From: Clostridia bacterium BRH_c25
GTDB taxonomy: Bacteria > Bacillota_A > Clostridia > Lutisporales > Lutisporaceae
NCBI GenBank assembly: GCA_001515955.1
Contig: LOES01000137.1
Span: 1-22,459 of the forward strand
DNA length: 22,459 nt
Reading direction: 5' to 3'
This document shows, piece by piece, positions 1 to 7,631 of the stretch (positions within the stretch are counted from its first letter, which is position 1; every line of letters starts with the position of its first letter). The notes beneath the pieces are model-generated. The model made no database searches. It had not been told where the DNA came from and saw only the letters and a program-made list of their open reading frames with translations. The position numbers and the translations under genes are program-made.

Positions 1-73
1 GCGATTTATAACATCAAGGAAAACGTTTCGCACTATTGAACAATTATGTAATGGATTTAGTGCGAAACATATA
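1..73 (+). repeat. Dispersed palindromic repeat, copy A
   Basis: This 73-bp stretch recurs almost unchanged, inverted, at 7559-7631; by eye only about three positions differ. Inside it is a hairpin with arms GTTTCGCACTA and TAGTGCGAAAC around a loop of about 22 nt. It begins at the first base of the window, so its left boundary is not seen. A shorter diverged relative is at 22360-22457. It encodes nothing visible. It could be a MITE or REP-like element, or a pair of recombination sites; no transposase is present in the window. Confidence 0.75.
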
Positions 74-137
74 ATTATGTGCTTTATATTGGGTAAACTA
101 ATTTCAAATAGATTTCAAATATGAAAGGTAGAGGGAT

Positions 138-281
138 ATGAAAAAAGAAGATAAAAATAGGAACTCCATGGAAAACAGCGTTTCTGCGCTGGAAGCAGAT
201 ATGAAAAAAGCTCATCTTGTTTCCAGTATAATGGAGAAAGCAGAGCTGGGTGATGAGGAAGAAAACAAGGGAAGAAGCTAA
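138..281 (+). CDS. Small acidic hypothetical protein (47 aa)
   Basis: ATG start preceded by a purine-rich GGTAGAGGG ribosome binding site at the expected distance, and a TAA stop. The product begins MKKEDKNRNSMENSVSALEA and is highly charged and lysine/glutamate rich. It has a probable helix in the middle and no membrane segment, signal peptide or cysteine. I do not recognise the family. It lies between repeat copy A and the terminator of the tRNA-Ser unit, is convergent with the tRNA genes, and has no obvious partner. It is short enough to be a chance ORF; the ribosome binding site and biased codons (GAA, AAA) are the main support. It could also be the remnant of a longer gene. Confidence 0.4.
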   Translation: MKKEDKNRNSMENSVSALEADMKKAHLVSSIMEKAELGDEEENKGRS

Positions 282-313
282 AAATGCTCTCACGGGTTCG
301 AATCCGTGACATG

Positions 314-342
314 AAAAAACCAGTGTCATTTAACATGCACTG
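314..342 (-). terminator. Rho-independent terminator of the tRNA-Ser unit
   Basis: On the minus strand a short stem (CAGTG with CACTG, extended by CAT/ATG) is followed by a GTTTTTT run, about 17 nt after the CCA end of tRNA-Ser(GCU). Position and orientation fit the end of the serS/tRNA-Ser transcription unit. Confidence 0.6.
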
Positions 343-358
343 ATCATAAGTTCTTTTA

Positions 359-451
359 TGGCGGAGAAGGAGGGATTCGAACCCTCGCGCCAGTTTCCCG
401 ACCTACACCCTTAGCAGGGGCGCCTCTTCGACCAAACTTGAGTACTTCTCC
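359..451 (-). tRNA. tRNA-Ser (anticodon GCU), CCA encoded
   Basis: Class II tRNA on the minus strand. The acceptor stem GGAGAAG pairs with CTTCTCC, followed by discriminator G and an encoded CCA. The anticodon stem CGCCC/GGGTG closes a seven-base loop CTGCTAA, giving anticodon GCU for AGC/AGU codons. A long variable arm, typical of serine tRNAs, precedes the T-arm (GAGGG, TTCGAAT, CCCTC). It follows tRNA-Ser(UGA) by about 35 bp in the same direction and probably belongs to the same transcript downstream of serS. Confidence 0.96.
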
Positions 452-486
452 GTGGACTACTTAATAAAAATTATATGAAATTAATC

Positions 487-576
487 TGGAGGAGAGAGAG
501 GGATTCGAACCCTCGGACGCTTTAACACGCCTCTGGTTTTCAAGACCAGCTCCATAAACCGCTCGAACATCTCTCC
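487..576 (-). tRNA. tRNA-Ser (anticodon UGA), CCA encoded
   Basis: Class II tRNA on the minus strand. The acceptor stem GGAGAGA pairs with TCTCTCC. The anticodon stem CTGGT/ACCAG closes loop CTTGAAA, giving anticodon UGA for UCN codons. There is a long variable arm, T-arm GAGGG-TTCGAAT-CCCTC and an encoded CCA. The discriminator base read from the sequence is U rather than the usual bacterial serine G73, which is odd. It sits between serS and tRNA-Ser(GCU), all in one direction. Confidence 0.95.
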
Positions 577-701
577 TTGAGTGAACAATATTCATTATAA
601 CAATATTATTTTTAAGTGTCAATAAACAATTATTATGATATTTGGTAAATGATTATCAGATTTATATATATGCAATTGAAAGCTTTTTATACGAATATCT
701 T

Positions 702-736
702 AAGTAGAAACATGTTAAACTAACACGTTTCTACTT
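702..736 (-). terminator. Strong hairpin after serS, without clear U-tract
   Basis: Sixteen-base arms with a 3-base loop: AAGTAGAAACATGTTA and TAACACGTTTCTACTT, with one non-Watson-Crick position that becomes G-U in the minus-strand RNA. It lies just beyond the serS stop. No poly-U run follows on either strand, so it may be a weak terminator, a processing or stability hairpin between serS and the tRNA genes, or both. Confidence 0.45.
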
Positions 737-741
737 ATTTC

Positions 742-2016
742 CTATGCTTTTCTTATTCTATCTAATCCGCCTATATAGGGCCTCAATACTTCCGGAATCA
801 TTACACTTCCGTCTCCTTGCTGGAAATTCTCAAGTATTGCTGCCACTGTTCTTCCTACAGCGAGGCCGGAACCGTTAAGAGTATGGATGAATCTTGGTTT
901 TTCCTTTGGCTCGGGTCTGAATTTTATATCTGCTCTTCTTGCTTGGAAGTCTTCAAAATTACTGCAGGAGGATATTTCCACATACCTTCCGTAGCTAGGC
1001 ATCCAAACCTCCAAATCATAGGTTTTTGCAGAGGAGAAGCCAAGATCTCCTGCGCACAGGCATATAACCCTGTAAGGAAGCTTTAAAAGCTTCAATATCC
1101 TCTCTGCATCCTCCGTAAGCTTCTCCAGTTCCTCATAGGAATTCTCCGGGTCTGCAAATTTGACCAACTCAACCTTGTTGAATTGATGCTGTCTTATGAG
1201 TCCTCTTGTATCCCTTCCTGCCGAACCTGCCTCAGCCCTGAAGCAAGCGGTGTATGCGGTATGCTTTATGGGAAGCGTTTTACCATCAAGTATCTGCTCC
1301 CTGTACATATTTGTAACCGGCACTTCGGCAGTAGGTACAAGGAAATAATCGGTATTCTGGACCTTAAAGGCATCCTCTTCAAATTTCGGCAGCTGTCCCG
1401 TACCCATCATACTTCTTCTGTGTACCATAAAGGGTGGGAATATTTCTGTATAGCCGTTTTCATTATGAGTATCCAGCATGAAGTTGATAAGTGCCCTCTC
1501 CAGTCTTGCTCCAAGCCCCCTGTAGAAGGTGAACCTTGCTCCGGTAACCTTTCCGGCAGTTTCAAAGTCCAGTATGTTGAGATCGACACCTATGTCCCAA
1601 TGGGCCTTCGGCTCATATTCAAACTTTGTAGGCTCTCCCTGCTTCCTGATTTCCAGATTATCTGCATCAGAGCTTCCGTCCGGTATACCTTCATATGGAG
1701 TATTGGGTATTGTCATGAGTATCCCTGCTATTTCTTCATCCAAACCTCTTATGCTATCATCCATTTGCTTTATCTTCTCAGATACTTCCCTCATTTCAAG
1801 AACCATAGCTTCTGCATCCTGCTTAGCTTTTTTAAGCTTTGCAACCGCTTCAGATACTTTGTTCTTCTTGCTTTTTAGATCCTCTACTTCAAAAATCACC
1901 TGTCTTCTTTGTTCATCAAGCTTCAGAATATCATCAATTCTGAACTTCTGTCCCCTTCTTGAGAGCTTTCTCTTTATCTCCTCGGGGTTGGATCTGATTG
2001 CTTTAATATCCAGCAT
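742..2016 (-). CDS. serS: Seryl-tRNA synthetase
   Basis: Charges tRNA-Ser with serine in the cytoplasm (class II aaRS). The 424-residue product has the usual SerRS length. Residues about 1-100 form the N-terminal helical arm (begins [18 protein letters not shown], rich in K/E heptads) that grips the long variable arm of tRNA-Ser. Motif 2 is at about 258-282 ([15 protein letters not shown], then HQFNKVEL). Motif 3 near the C-terminus contains [11 protein letters not shown] chose the ATG at 2016 because AAGGAGG lies 8 bp upstream; the reading frame stays open to 2100, but that extension runs into the T-box terminator. Two tRNA-Ser genes follow in the same direction. Expression is probably controlled by the T-box leader upstream. 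Confidence 0.98.
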   Translation of the reverse strand: MLDIKAIRSNPEEIKRKLSRRGQKFRIDDILKLDEQRRQVIFEVEDLKSKKNKVSEAVAKLKKAKQDAEAMVLEMREVSEKIKQMDDSIRGLDEEIAGILMTIPNTPYEGIPDGSSDADNLEIRKQGEPTKFEYEPKAHWDIGVDLNILDFETAGKVTGARFTFYRGLGARLERALINFMLDTHNENGYTEIFPPFMVHRRSMMGTGQLPKFEEDAFKVQNTDYFLVPTAEVPVTNMYREQILDGKTLPIKHTAYTACFRAEAGSAGRDTRGLIRQHQFNKVELVKFADPENSYEELEKLTEDAERILKLLKLPYRVICLCAGDLGFSSAKTYDLEVWMPSYGRYVEISSCSNFEDFQARRADIKFRPEPKEKPRFIHTLNGSGLAVGRTVAAILENFQQGDGSVMIPEVLRPYIGGLDRIRKA

Positions 2017-2048
2017 AGTATTACCTCCTTGTATAATATAGTATATAA

Positions 2049-2275
2049 AAAAATAAAGCCCTTCATCCCGGTAAGGGACGAAAGGCCTTCGCGTTGCCAC
2101 CCTAGTTAGCAGTAAATTTCTACCACTCTCTCAAAATTATAACGGCTTTGCCGGTACTGCTCCTCGCAGACTGCTCCGGGATGGAAGCATATAAGCTGTC
2201 TGCCGGCTTGCACCAACCACCGGCTCTCTTAAAGACCTGCTCATTGTTTTTCCCTTCATTGCATTTTGATTATTA
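2049..2275 (-). promoter_or_regulatory. T-box leader of serS with terminator
   Basis: On the minus strand the conserved T-box AGGGTGGCAACGCG is at 2090-2103. It is followed by a terminator hairpin (GGCCTTTCGTCCC with GGGATGAAGGGC) and a T-rich run at about 2049-2089. Stem I lies upstream and includes a GGTGGTTGGTGCAAGCC stretch typical of its apical part. The best specifier candidate is TCC (Ser) at 2183-2185, in the context CTTCCATCCC. Known role: uncharged tRNA binds specifier and T-box, stabilises the antiterminator and allows serS transcription. The 5' edge is approximate. Confidence 0.93.
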
Positions 2276-2289
2276 ATATATTTTAAACT

Positions 2290-2318
2290 ATTTTACTACT
2301 AATTATGCACATTTGCAA
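2290..2318 (-). promoter_or_regulatory. Probable sigma-A promoter of serS
   Basis: On the minus strand, -35 TTGCAA (2313-2318) and -10 TAAAAT (2290-2295) are separated by 17 bp. Transcription would begin near 2283, just before the T-box stem I. Confidence 0.5.
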
Positions 2319-2351
2319 TAGTAACTCCGGTATTATTTCAACCATTATTTA

Positions 2352-2576
2352 TCATCCGCCACCTACAGGAGGGAAAACCGATAAAAGATCATTTTCATTA
2401 AGCATCTGTTCCATCTTTCCGTCTCTTCCATTGACCAACAAAATCGCTACATTCTTTATGTCAATAGCCAGAGAACTGAGAATTTCAAAAACTGTTGCAT
2501 TTTCATGGACTTCAACAGTTAATTCCTTCCCACGGCCTTCTCTCAGTGTCGCAAATAATTTCACACGGATATTCAT
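2352..2576 (-). CDS. MoaD/ThiS-like sulfur carrier protein of the AOR operon
   Basis: A 74-residue ubiquitin-fold protein. It starts MNIRVKLFATLREGRGKELT, the classic MoaD beginning (LFATLRE), and ends PPVGGG, so it carries the C-terminal Gly-Gly that is adenylated and thiocarboxylated. The family donates sulfur for the dithiolene of molybdopterin, and in AOR operons it probably serves the tungsten-bispyranopterin cofactor. The start has a GGGGGAAAG ribosome binding site. It follows the radical SAM gene by 18 bp and is the last gene of the operon before the serS promoter. No MoeB/ThiF-like activating enzyme is in the window, so it must use one encoded elsewhere. No clear terminator follows. 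Confidence 0.9.
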   Translation of the reverse strand: MNIRVKLFATLREGRGKELTVEVHENATVFEILSSLAIDIKNVAILLVNGRDGKMEQMLNENDLLSVFPPVGGG

Positions 2577-2594
2577 ATCATTCTTTCCCCCAGT

Positions 2595-3635
2595 CTATAT
2601 GCAAATTGCAATTCCTCTGGACCATAAACAGTCCGCACAGGCCGGTGCATTGCCATTGCAATCCATTTCACTGCTTCTCACAAAGTCACATCCATCGGAT
2701 AAATCACAGTCGATGCATGAAGGATACCGGCTGCATAGCACCATTTCTCTGAACCGGGTATATTCCCGGCTGTCCCAAAGCATTTTCAAGCTTTGTTCAT
2801 CTATATTGCCAAAGCTGTAGGACTGCACCGTCTTTTTCCGGTTAAATACATATTCCTTGTACTGGTGTGAAAAACGATGGCATGGAGTTACTTCACCGGA
2901 GGCACATATAAATGCCGAATCCGACTCTACAAAGCTGCATCTGCGTTCTGTCTTGAGTTCGCAGTGGGATAGCAGAACCTGCACTCCCTTTGTTAGAGAT
3001 TCTCTGCAGATTTTGTTGAAATATACCTTGATTCCATCATTCGGATATCTGGAATAGAGTGTTTTTTCACTATCCTCCTGCGTCATTGGGATTAGGTTGG
3101 AAACAATAATAGTTTTAACCTTCAGTGCAGCAGCCAAGTCTACCACCCCCGGCAAATCTTCCTGATTGTCCGAAGACAGCACAAATTGAATATATATTTC
3201 CGGTATTGTACTGCCGCACTGTTCTTTAATTGCCTGAATCTTTCTGATTGTACTGCAAACCTGTTCAAGCCGGGCACCTCTGATATTATTAAACCGCTCC
3301 TTCAGGCCGTCGATAGAAAACACAAGCCTGCTTGCACTGTGCGCCATAAGCTCGATTTTTTCCTGTTCTTCTATGATCCCATTGGTTGTTATGGCCAGAT
3401 TATAATGACTTAAAGCCTGGGCAGCCCTGGAAAAAACTGCCGATACCGTCGGTTCACCAATACCACCTAGTACAATTTCCTTCAGTTCATCAAGCTCATT
3501 AAGATTTCCGAGAAATCTTTGAAATGTTGCCTCCGTCATATCCCCGGTGCTTTCGCTCCATGACCTCCGGTAACACATGCTGCAATTCAGATTGCAGCGG
3601 TCAGTCAGCTCAATATAAAGCTTTTTGATAGACAT
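2595..3635 (-). CDS. Radical SAM/SPASM protein, AOR-associated maturase
   Basis: A 346-residue radical SAM enzyme. The [4Fe-4S]-SAM motif is at residues 14-21 (CNLNCSMC), directly after an N-terminal beta strand (YIELTDR). The C-terminal third has the many cysteines of a SPASM/twitch domain (CASGEVTPC, then CSRYPSCIDC, DGC, CADC), so extra Fe-S clusters are expected. Proteins of this build sit next to AOR-family enzymes and are annotated as tungsten-cofactor oxidoreductase maturases; the exact reaction is not established and I infer the role from context. It lies between AOR (12-bp gap) and the MoaD-like gene (18-bp gap) in one operon. Its final residues (SRGIAICI) show no second domain. Confidence 0.88.
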   Translation of the reverse strand: MSIKKLYIELTDRCNLNCSMCYRRSWSESTGDMTEATFQRFLGNLNELDELKEIVLGGIGEPTVSAVFSRAAQALSHYNLAITTNGIIEEQEKIELMAHSASRLVFSIDGLKERFNNIRGARLEQVCSTIRKIQAIKEQCGSTIPEIYIQFVLSSDNQEDLPGVVDLAAALKVKTIIVSNLIPMTQEDSEKTLYSRYPNDGIKVYFNKICRESLTKGVQVLLSHCELKTERRCSFVESDSAFICASGEVTPCHRFSHQYKEYVFNRKKTVQSYSFGNIDEQSLKMLWDSREYTRFREMVLCSRYPSCIDCDLSDGCDFVRSSEMDCNGNAPACADCLWSRGIAICI

Positions 3636-3647
3636 GTTCCTGCCTTC

Positions 3648-5441
3648 TTATTCCAAGCCCAGACTTTTAAGCTTTTCCTGGCTTGGGATACCTTCCTTGG
3701 TCCATCCACGAAGTGAATAGTATTCCGGCAGCAGTATATGCAGCTTATGAACCCAGCCTTTTGACGGACCCTCCTGGATCTCATCCTCCAGGAACCTCTT
3801 AGGCAATGTATCCTCTTCCGGTTTAATCCCTGCCTGCAGATTGAACATTCTTTCAAGGTTCCATATCCTGTCTCCTGCTTCCAGTATAGTTTCACCTGTA
3901 AAATCACTGCCTGTTACCGCATTGTAAAGCTCTGCATAATCGGATGCTCCCAATGCAAAGGAGGTGAACAGGCACAAGCCCATGGAGTCTATTACTGCAG
4001 TCAGGTCCTGGAATATTTTTACCCACTGTGCTTTTCCATCCAGGGCGAATCTATCCAGCTTCTCAGGAGATGCAAGTATCTCCGGTGAGATCATATAGCC
4101 TCTGACGTGACAGCCGCCCCTGTTGGAGGTGGCATAATTCAATCCATGACCTTGAACGCCTCTTGGGTCGTAAGCCGGAAGCTCCTGCTTCTTTACAGTC
4201 ATAGATAATTCCGGTACACCATAGGACTCTGCCAATCTGTAGGATCCTTCAGCCATCTTATCGCCCAAGCCTTCTCTCATGCCAATCCTCTTTGTCCACT
4301 CAATAACAGCCTCAGCATTACCAAAATCAAGGGATAAGCCATCAAGCTCCTCTTTCTTTATATATCCCTTCTCATATAACTCCATAGCTGCTGCAATGGT
4401 TGCACCTACTGATATTGTATCAACCCCAAGCTCGTTGCACCAATAATTTGCTTTAATTACAGCACCCATATCAGATACACCACAATCAGCTCCAAAGGCC
4501 CATATGGTCTCGTATTCAGGTCCTCCACCTTCAATATCGTCCACCTTGCAGTACCGCCCACAGGCAATCGAGCACCTGTAGCAGGGATCCTTTTTAACCA
4601 GGTATTTTTCCGTCAGTGTTTCGCCGCTAATCTCCTCCGCCTTGTCGTAATAAGACTTTTGAAAGTTATTTGTAGGTAGAATTCCATTTTCATTTATTAT
4701 ATTGACCAGTACTGCTGTACCATAGGTAGGCAGTCCCTGACCGGTTACACCATTTTCTCTCAGCTTTCTATTATCTGCTGCTACCAGCTCCTTCAGCTTT
4801 GCTTCATCGTGCAGCGGTACCTTCTTGCTGCCTTTTACAACAATCGCCTTCAGGTTCTTGGAACCCATGACAGCACCAACACCTGAACGGCCTGCCGCTC
4901 TGGAATAATCGTTTATAACCGCTGCCATTCTGGAAAGCTTTTCTCCTGCCGGTCCGATCAGGCATACTTTGACTTTTTCCCCGCATTCGGCTTGCAATGC
5001 TTTTGTTGTCTCTGTCGTAGTTTTGCCCCATATATGAGCAGCATCCCTGATTTCCACCTTCTCATCCTCTATACAGATATACACCGGTGTGTCTGCTTTT
5101 TCTTCAAAAATAACTGCATCATAACCGGCGGCTTTAAATTCAGCACCCCAGTAACCACCTGAATTTGAGCTGGCAACAGTGCCTGTAAGAGGGGACTTGG
5201 TAACAACCATATAACGGCCTCCCGTCGGTGTTGGTGTTCCAGTCAAAGCTCCGGCAACAAAAATCAACTTGTTTTCAGGACTTAGCGCATCAACCTGGGG
5301 ATTAACCTCTTCCATTAATATTTTTGTGCCCAAACCCCTGCCTCCGAGGAATTTTTCCCCCTTATTCCAATCCAACGTCTCAACCTTTACAGTCTTTTCT
5401 TTTAGATTGATTCTGAGTAGTTTACCGAAATAGCCGTACAT
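3648..5441 (-). CDS. aor: Tungsten-type aldehyde:ferredoxin oxidoreductase
   Basis: Oxidises aldehydes to carboxylic acids with ferredoxin as acceptor (or the reverse) using a tungsten bispyranopterin and one [4Fe-4S] cluster. The 597-residue protein is close to the 605 of Pyrococcus furiosus AOR. It begins MYGYFGKLLRINL, with the N-terminal domain running through FLGGRGLG and GRSGVGAVMGSKNLKA (about 185-199). Cluster ligands are Cys287, Cys290, Cys294 (PCYRCSIAC) and Cys490 (GLCLF), the C-x2-C-x3-C plus distant Cys of the family. Pterin-binding stretches such as DPRGVQGHGL are present. Ribosome binding site AAGGAGG precedes the ATG. It is the first gene of an operon with a radical SAM maturase and a MoaD-like protein, under a sigma-54 promoter. 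The natural aldehyde cannot be told from sequence. Confidence 0.95.
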   Translation of the reverse strand: MYGYFGKLLRINLKEKTVKVETLDWNKGEKFLGGRGLGTKILMEEVNPQVDALSPENKLIFVAGALTGTPTPTGGRYMVVTKSPLTGTVASSNSGGYWGAEFKAAGYDAVIFEEKADTPVYICIEDEKVEIRDAAHIWGKTTTETTKALQAECGEKVKVCLIGPAGEKLSRMAAVINDYSRAAGRSGVGAVMGSKNLKAIVVKGSKKVPLHDEAKLKELVAADNRKLRENGVTGQGLPTYGTAVLVNIINENGILPTNNFQKSYYDKAEEISGETLTEKYLVKKDPCYRCSIACGRYCKVDDIEGGGPEYETIWAFGADCGVSDMGAVIKANYWCNELGVDTISVGATIAAAMELYEKGYIKKEELDGLSLDFGNAEAVIEWTKRIGMREGLGDKMAEGSYRLAESYGVPELSMTVKKQELPAYDPRGVQGHGLNYATSNRGGCHVRGYMISPEILASPEKLDRFALDGKAQWVKIFQDLTAVIDSMGLCLFTSFALGASDYAELYNAVTGSDFTGETILEAGDRIWNLERMFNLQAGIKPEEDTLPKRFLEDEIQEGPSKGWVHKLHILLPEYYSLRGWTKEGIPSQEKLKSLGLE

Positions 5442-5480
5442 ATAAGCGCCTCCTTATTATTTACTATATAAATATAATAA

Positions 5481-5496
5481 GCAAGGCCCGTGCCAA
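5481..5496 (-). promoter_or_regulatory. Sigma-54 promoter of the AOR operon
   Basis: On the minus strand the sequence reads TTGGCACGGGCCTTGC, with GG at 5493-5494 and GC at 5481-5482, exactly 10 bp between them. It matches the -24/-12 consensus essentially perfectly. The ATG of AOR is about 40 bp downstream, leaving a short leader with the ribosome binding site. Confidence 0.93.
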
Positions 5497-5497
5497 A

Positions 5498-5535
5498 TAA
5501 AAAAACCGCCTGTTTTGGGGCTTTACAGGCGGTTT
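5498..5535 (-). terminator. Terminator of the sigma-54 activator gene
   Basis: Minus-strand hairpin with 11-base arms (AAACCGCCTGT/ACAGGCGGTTT at 5503-5535) followed by a run of seven T residues. It ends the activator transcript immediately before the sigma-54 promoter of AOR. Confidence 0.88.
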
Positions 5536-5546
5536 ATATATCGTGT

Positions 5547-5628
5547 GTTCCAATACGATACAAATTTATCTTATTTTGCGCGTTCCATTTCGATACATCG
5601 CTCCATTTCAGTACACTCTATTCGATAC
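5547..5628 (-). promoter_or_regulatory. Candidate activator-binding repeats (UAS) for the AOR promoter
   Basis: Four related 15-mers on the minus strand: GTATCGTATTGGAAC (5547-5561), GTATCGAAATGGAAC (5582-5596), GTACTGAAATGGAGC (5600-5614) and a weaker GTATCGAATAGAGTG (5614-5628). They lie about 60, 95, 113 and 127 bp upstream of the -24 GG, the normal range for sigma-54 enhancers. Three of them fall within the last codons of the activator gene. The role is inferred from position and repetition. Confidence 0.5.
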
Positions 5629-7481
5629 TTGTTCATTTTCCTGTAGAGGGTGTTTCTTCCTATTCCCAAGGCTTTTGCTGCCAATGTAATGTTGCCGCTG
5701 TACCGCATCAATGCTTTTCTTATTAACCCCATCTCTATCCGCTCCAAATTGATACATTCTTCTGTGTTTTCCGTTAAAGCAATACCCAAATGTCTATTTG
5801 AAGTAAATTCAACCGGGAGACTTTGCATATTTATCATTCTTTCTATTACATTCTCAAGCTCCCGGATATTTCCGGGCCAATCGTACTCCCTCAAGTGCTG
5901 CATTATCTCATTATCAATATATACCTCTTTTTTATTCAATCTTTTTGATATGGTTTTCATAAAGTACCGGGCAATAAGAGGTATATCCTCCCGTCTCTCC
6001 CTCAGCGCAGGTAAATGAATGGGCAAAACATTCAACCGATAATACAGGTCCAAACGGAAGTTTCCCTTTTCTACTTCTTGAATGAGATTCTTATTCGTAG
6101 CGGCTACAATACGAACATTAATGGGAATTTGCTTTGTTCCGCCAATCCTGCTGATGACTCCTTCTTCTATTACCCTGAGCAGCTTGGTTTGCATATCAAT
6201 TGGCATCTCGCCTATCTCATCCAGCATAATGGTTCCACCATCAGCAATTTCAAATTTTCCCGGGGTGCCTCCCCTTTTGGCTCCGGTAAAGGCACCATCA
6301 TCATAGCCGAATAGCTCGGATTCCATAAGATTTCTCGGAATGGCACCGCAATTAATCGCCACAAATGGCTCCTCTTTTCGATTGCCGCAGTTATGAATGG
6401 CCTGGGCAAAAACCTCTTTGCCCGTACCGCTTTCTCCCGTTATAAGGATGGTAGACTTGCTGTCCGAGACCTTTTTAGCATATTCGATTACTTCCAGGAA
6501 GCGTTCATCATTACCTATGATCTTATCAAAGGTATAGATTGCTTTACTGCCCATAATACGGTTAGCCAGATTTCTAATCCGTTTGATCTCCTTAAAAACG
6601 AAAATTACTTCCTGCAGCACTTCTCTCTCTCCATATATGGGGTAGGCACTAAGGCTGAACTGCAGCTTGTTGGTATTCGTATTTACATAAACATCCTCTT
6701 CATGAAAGGCTTCTCTTGCTTTTAACGTATCAACAACCTTTTCCCAGCCTTCAAAAAGCTGATATATCGATTTATCCAATATTTCTTTTTGGGATATGCC
6801 GAACATATCCAACGCATTCTTATTGACCATAATGATTTTCCCATCCATGTCCGATGTCAATATACCGGCAACAAGCGACTCAATAATGGTCTCAAAATGA
6901 TTTTTGGACAAAGTCAGCTTCGCGTTGTATTCTTTTATGACGAGCATCTTCTCAATGGCATCTGCTGCTGCCACAACCATTCCAAGGGTGTGGGAATGTA
7001 CGTTTTCACTATATCCCGTCAGGTCTAAAGAACCGATAACATGTCCTTTCGGATCCCGGATCGGAGCACCGGAGCAAGTCCACTGGTGATAAGCCGTCAC
7101 AAAATGCTCCTTGCCTGATATCTGCACGGGTATTCCCTCCACAACCGCTGTTCCCATTGCGTTGGTTCCGATATTTTCTTCATCCATATAGGCACCGGGA
7201 ATCATTTTTAGCTTGAAGGCTTCAGCCAGAATTCCTTCATCTCCTATTACATTGAGAATACAGCCGCTTTCGTCAGTCAACATGGCAAAGAAACCAGAAC
7301 CTTTTACAAAATTATAGAGCTGATCCATAAAAGGACCTGCTGTTAAAACTAATTCACGCCGCTCCTGCAGCTTCTTTTGAAGTTCGTTGCCGGTAATGAT
7401 TTTGGCACTATAAACCCGGTCCAAGGGAACCCCCATATCCGTACAGCGTTTATGGGAACGCTCAACATATGGTGCTCTCAT
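5571..7481 (-). CDS. Sigma-54-dependent activator (GAF-PAS-AAA+-Fis HTH), AcoR/DhaR type
   Basis: A 636-residue enhancer-binding protein that should remodel sigma-54 RNA polymerase at the AOR promoter. The N-terminal GAF-type sensor is at about 50-185 (EENIGTNAMGT and WTCSGAPI are typical of AcoR relatives), and a PAS domain follows at about 195-300. The AAA+ domain has Walker A GETGTGKE-like GESGTGKE at 349-356, the sigma-54 contact loop GAFTGA at 396-401 and Walker B IMLDE at 418-422. A Fis-type HTH lies at about 595-620 (AAKALGIGRNTLYRK). I start at 7481, which places GGGAGAGG 9 bp upstream; two further in-frame ATGs (7490, 7529) are less well placed. The C-terminal tail repeats EMER and is encoded by a DNA repeat. 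Its own promoter was not identified; copy B lies about 80 bp upstream. Confidence 0.93.
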   Translation of the reverse strand: MRAPYVERSHKRCTDMGVPLDRVYSAKIITGNELQKKLQERRELVLTAGPFMDQLYNFVKGSGFFAMLTDESGCILNVIGDEGILAEAFKLKMIPGAYMDEENIGTNAMGTAVVEGIPVQISGKEHFVTAYHQWTCSGAPIRDPKGHVIGSLDLTGYSENVHSHTLGMVVAAADAIEKMLVIKEYNAKLTLSKNHFETIIESLVAGILTSDMDGKIIMVNKNALDMFGISQKEILDKSIYQLFEGWEKVVDTLKAREAFHEEDVYVNTNTNKLQFSLSAYPIYGEREVLQEVIFVFKEIKRIRNLANRIMGSKAIYTFDKIIGNDERFLEVIEYAKKVSDSKSTILITGESGTGKEVFAQAIHNCGNRKEEPFVAINCGAIPRNLMESELFGYDDGAFTGAKRGGTPGKFEIADGGTIMLDEIGEMPIDMQTKLLRVIEEGVISRIGGTKQIPINVRIVAATNKNLIQEVEKGNFRLDLYYRLNVLPIHLPALRERREDIPLIARYFMKTISKRLNKKEVYIDNEIMQHLREYDWPGNIRELENVIERMINMQSLPVEFTSNRHLGIALTENTEECINLERIEMGLIRKALMRYSGNITLAAKALGIGRNTLYRKMNKYRIECTEMERCIEMERAK

Positions 7482-7558
7482 ATACACCATCCTCTCCCTG
7501 ATTAATTGAAGTCGCACAACAAAAAACAAACACGTTTTTCATAAAAAGACTTCTTAAC

Positions 7559-7631
7559 TATATGTTTCGCACTAAATCCATTACATAAGAGTTCAATAGT
7601 GCGAAACGTTTTCATTGATGTTATAAATCGC
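7559..7631 (-). repeat. Dispersed palindromic repeat, copy B (inverted relative to copy A)
   Basis: Reads on the minus strand as copy A (1-73) with about three substitutions, and contains the same GTTTCGCACTA/TAGTGCGAAAC hairpin. Its edge overlaps a second dyad: TATAAATCGCA at 7622-7632 and TGCGATTTATA at 7656-7666, separated by 23 bp. The whole therefore looks like two tandem hairpins. It sits in the intergenic region upstream of the AOR activator. Confidence 0.75.

Noticed and set aside
1183..2041. Plus-strand open frames opposite serS
   Set aside because: They are antisense to a clear SerRS with all class II motifs.
2017..2100. Longer N-terminus for SerRS starting at 2100
   Set aside because: It would be translated from the T-box terminator; the start at 2016 has a proper ribosome binding site and matches SerRS N-termini.
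2305..2820. Plus-strand open frame across the MoaD-like gene and part of the radical SAM gene
   Set aside because: It is the reverse of two well-supported genes and of the serS promoter; the product resembles no protein.
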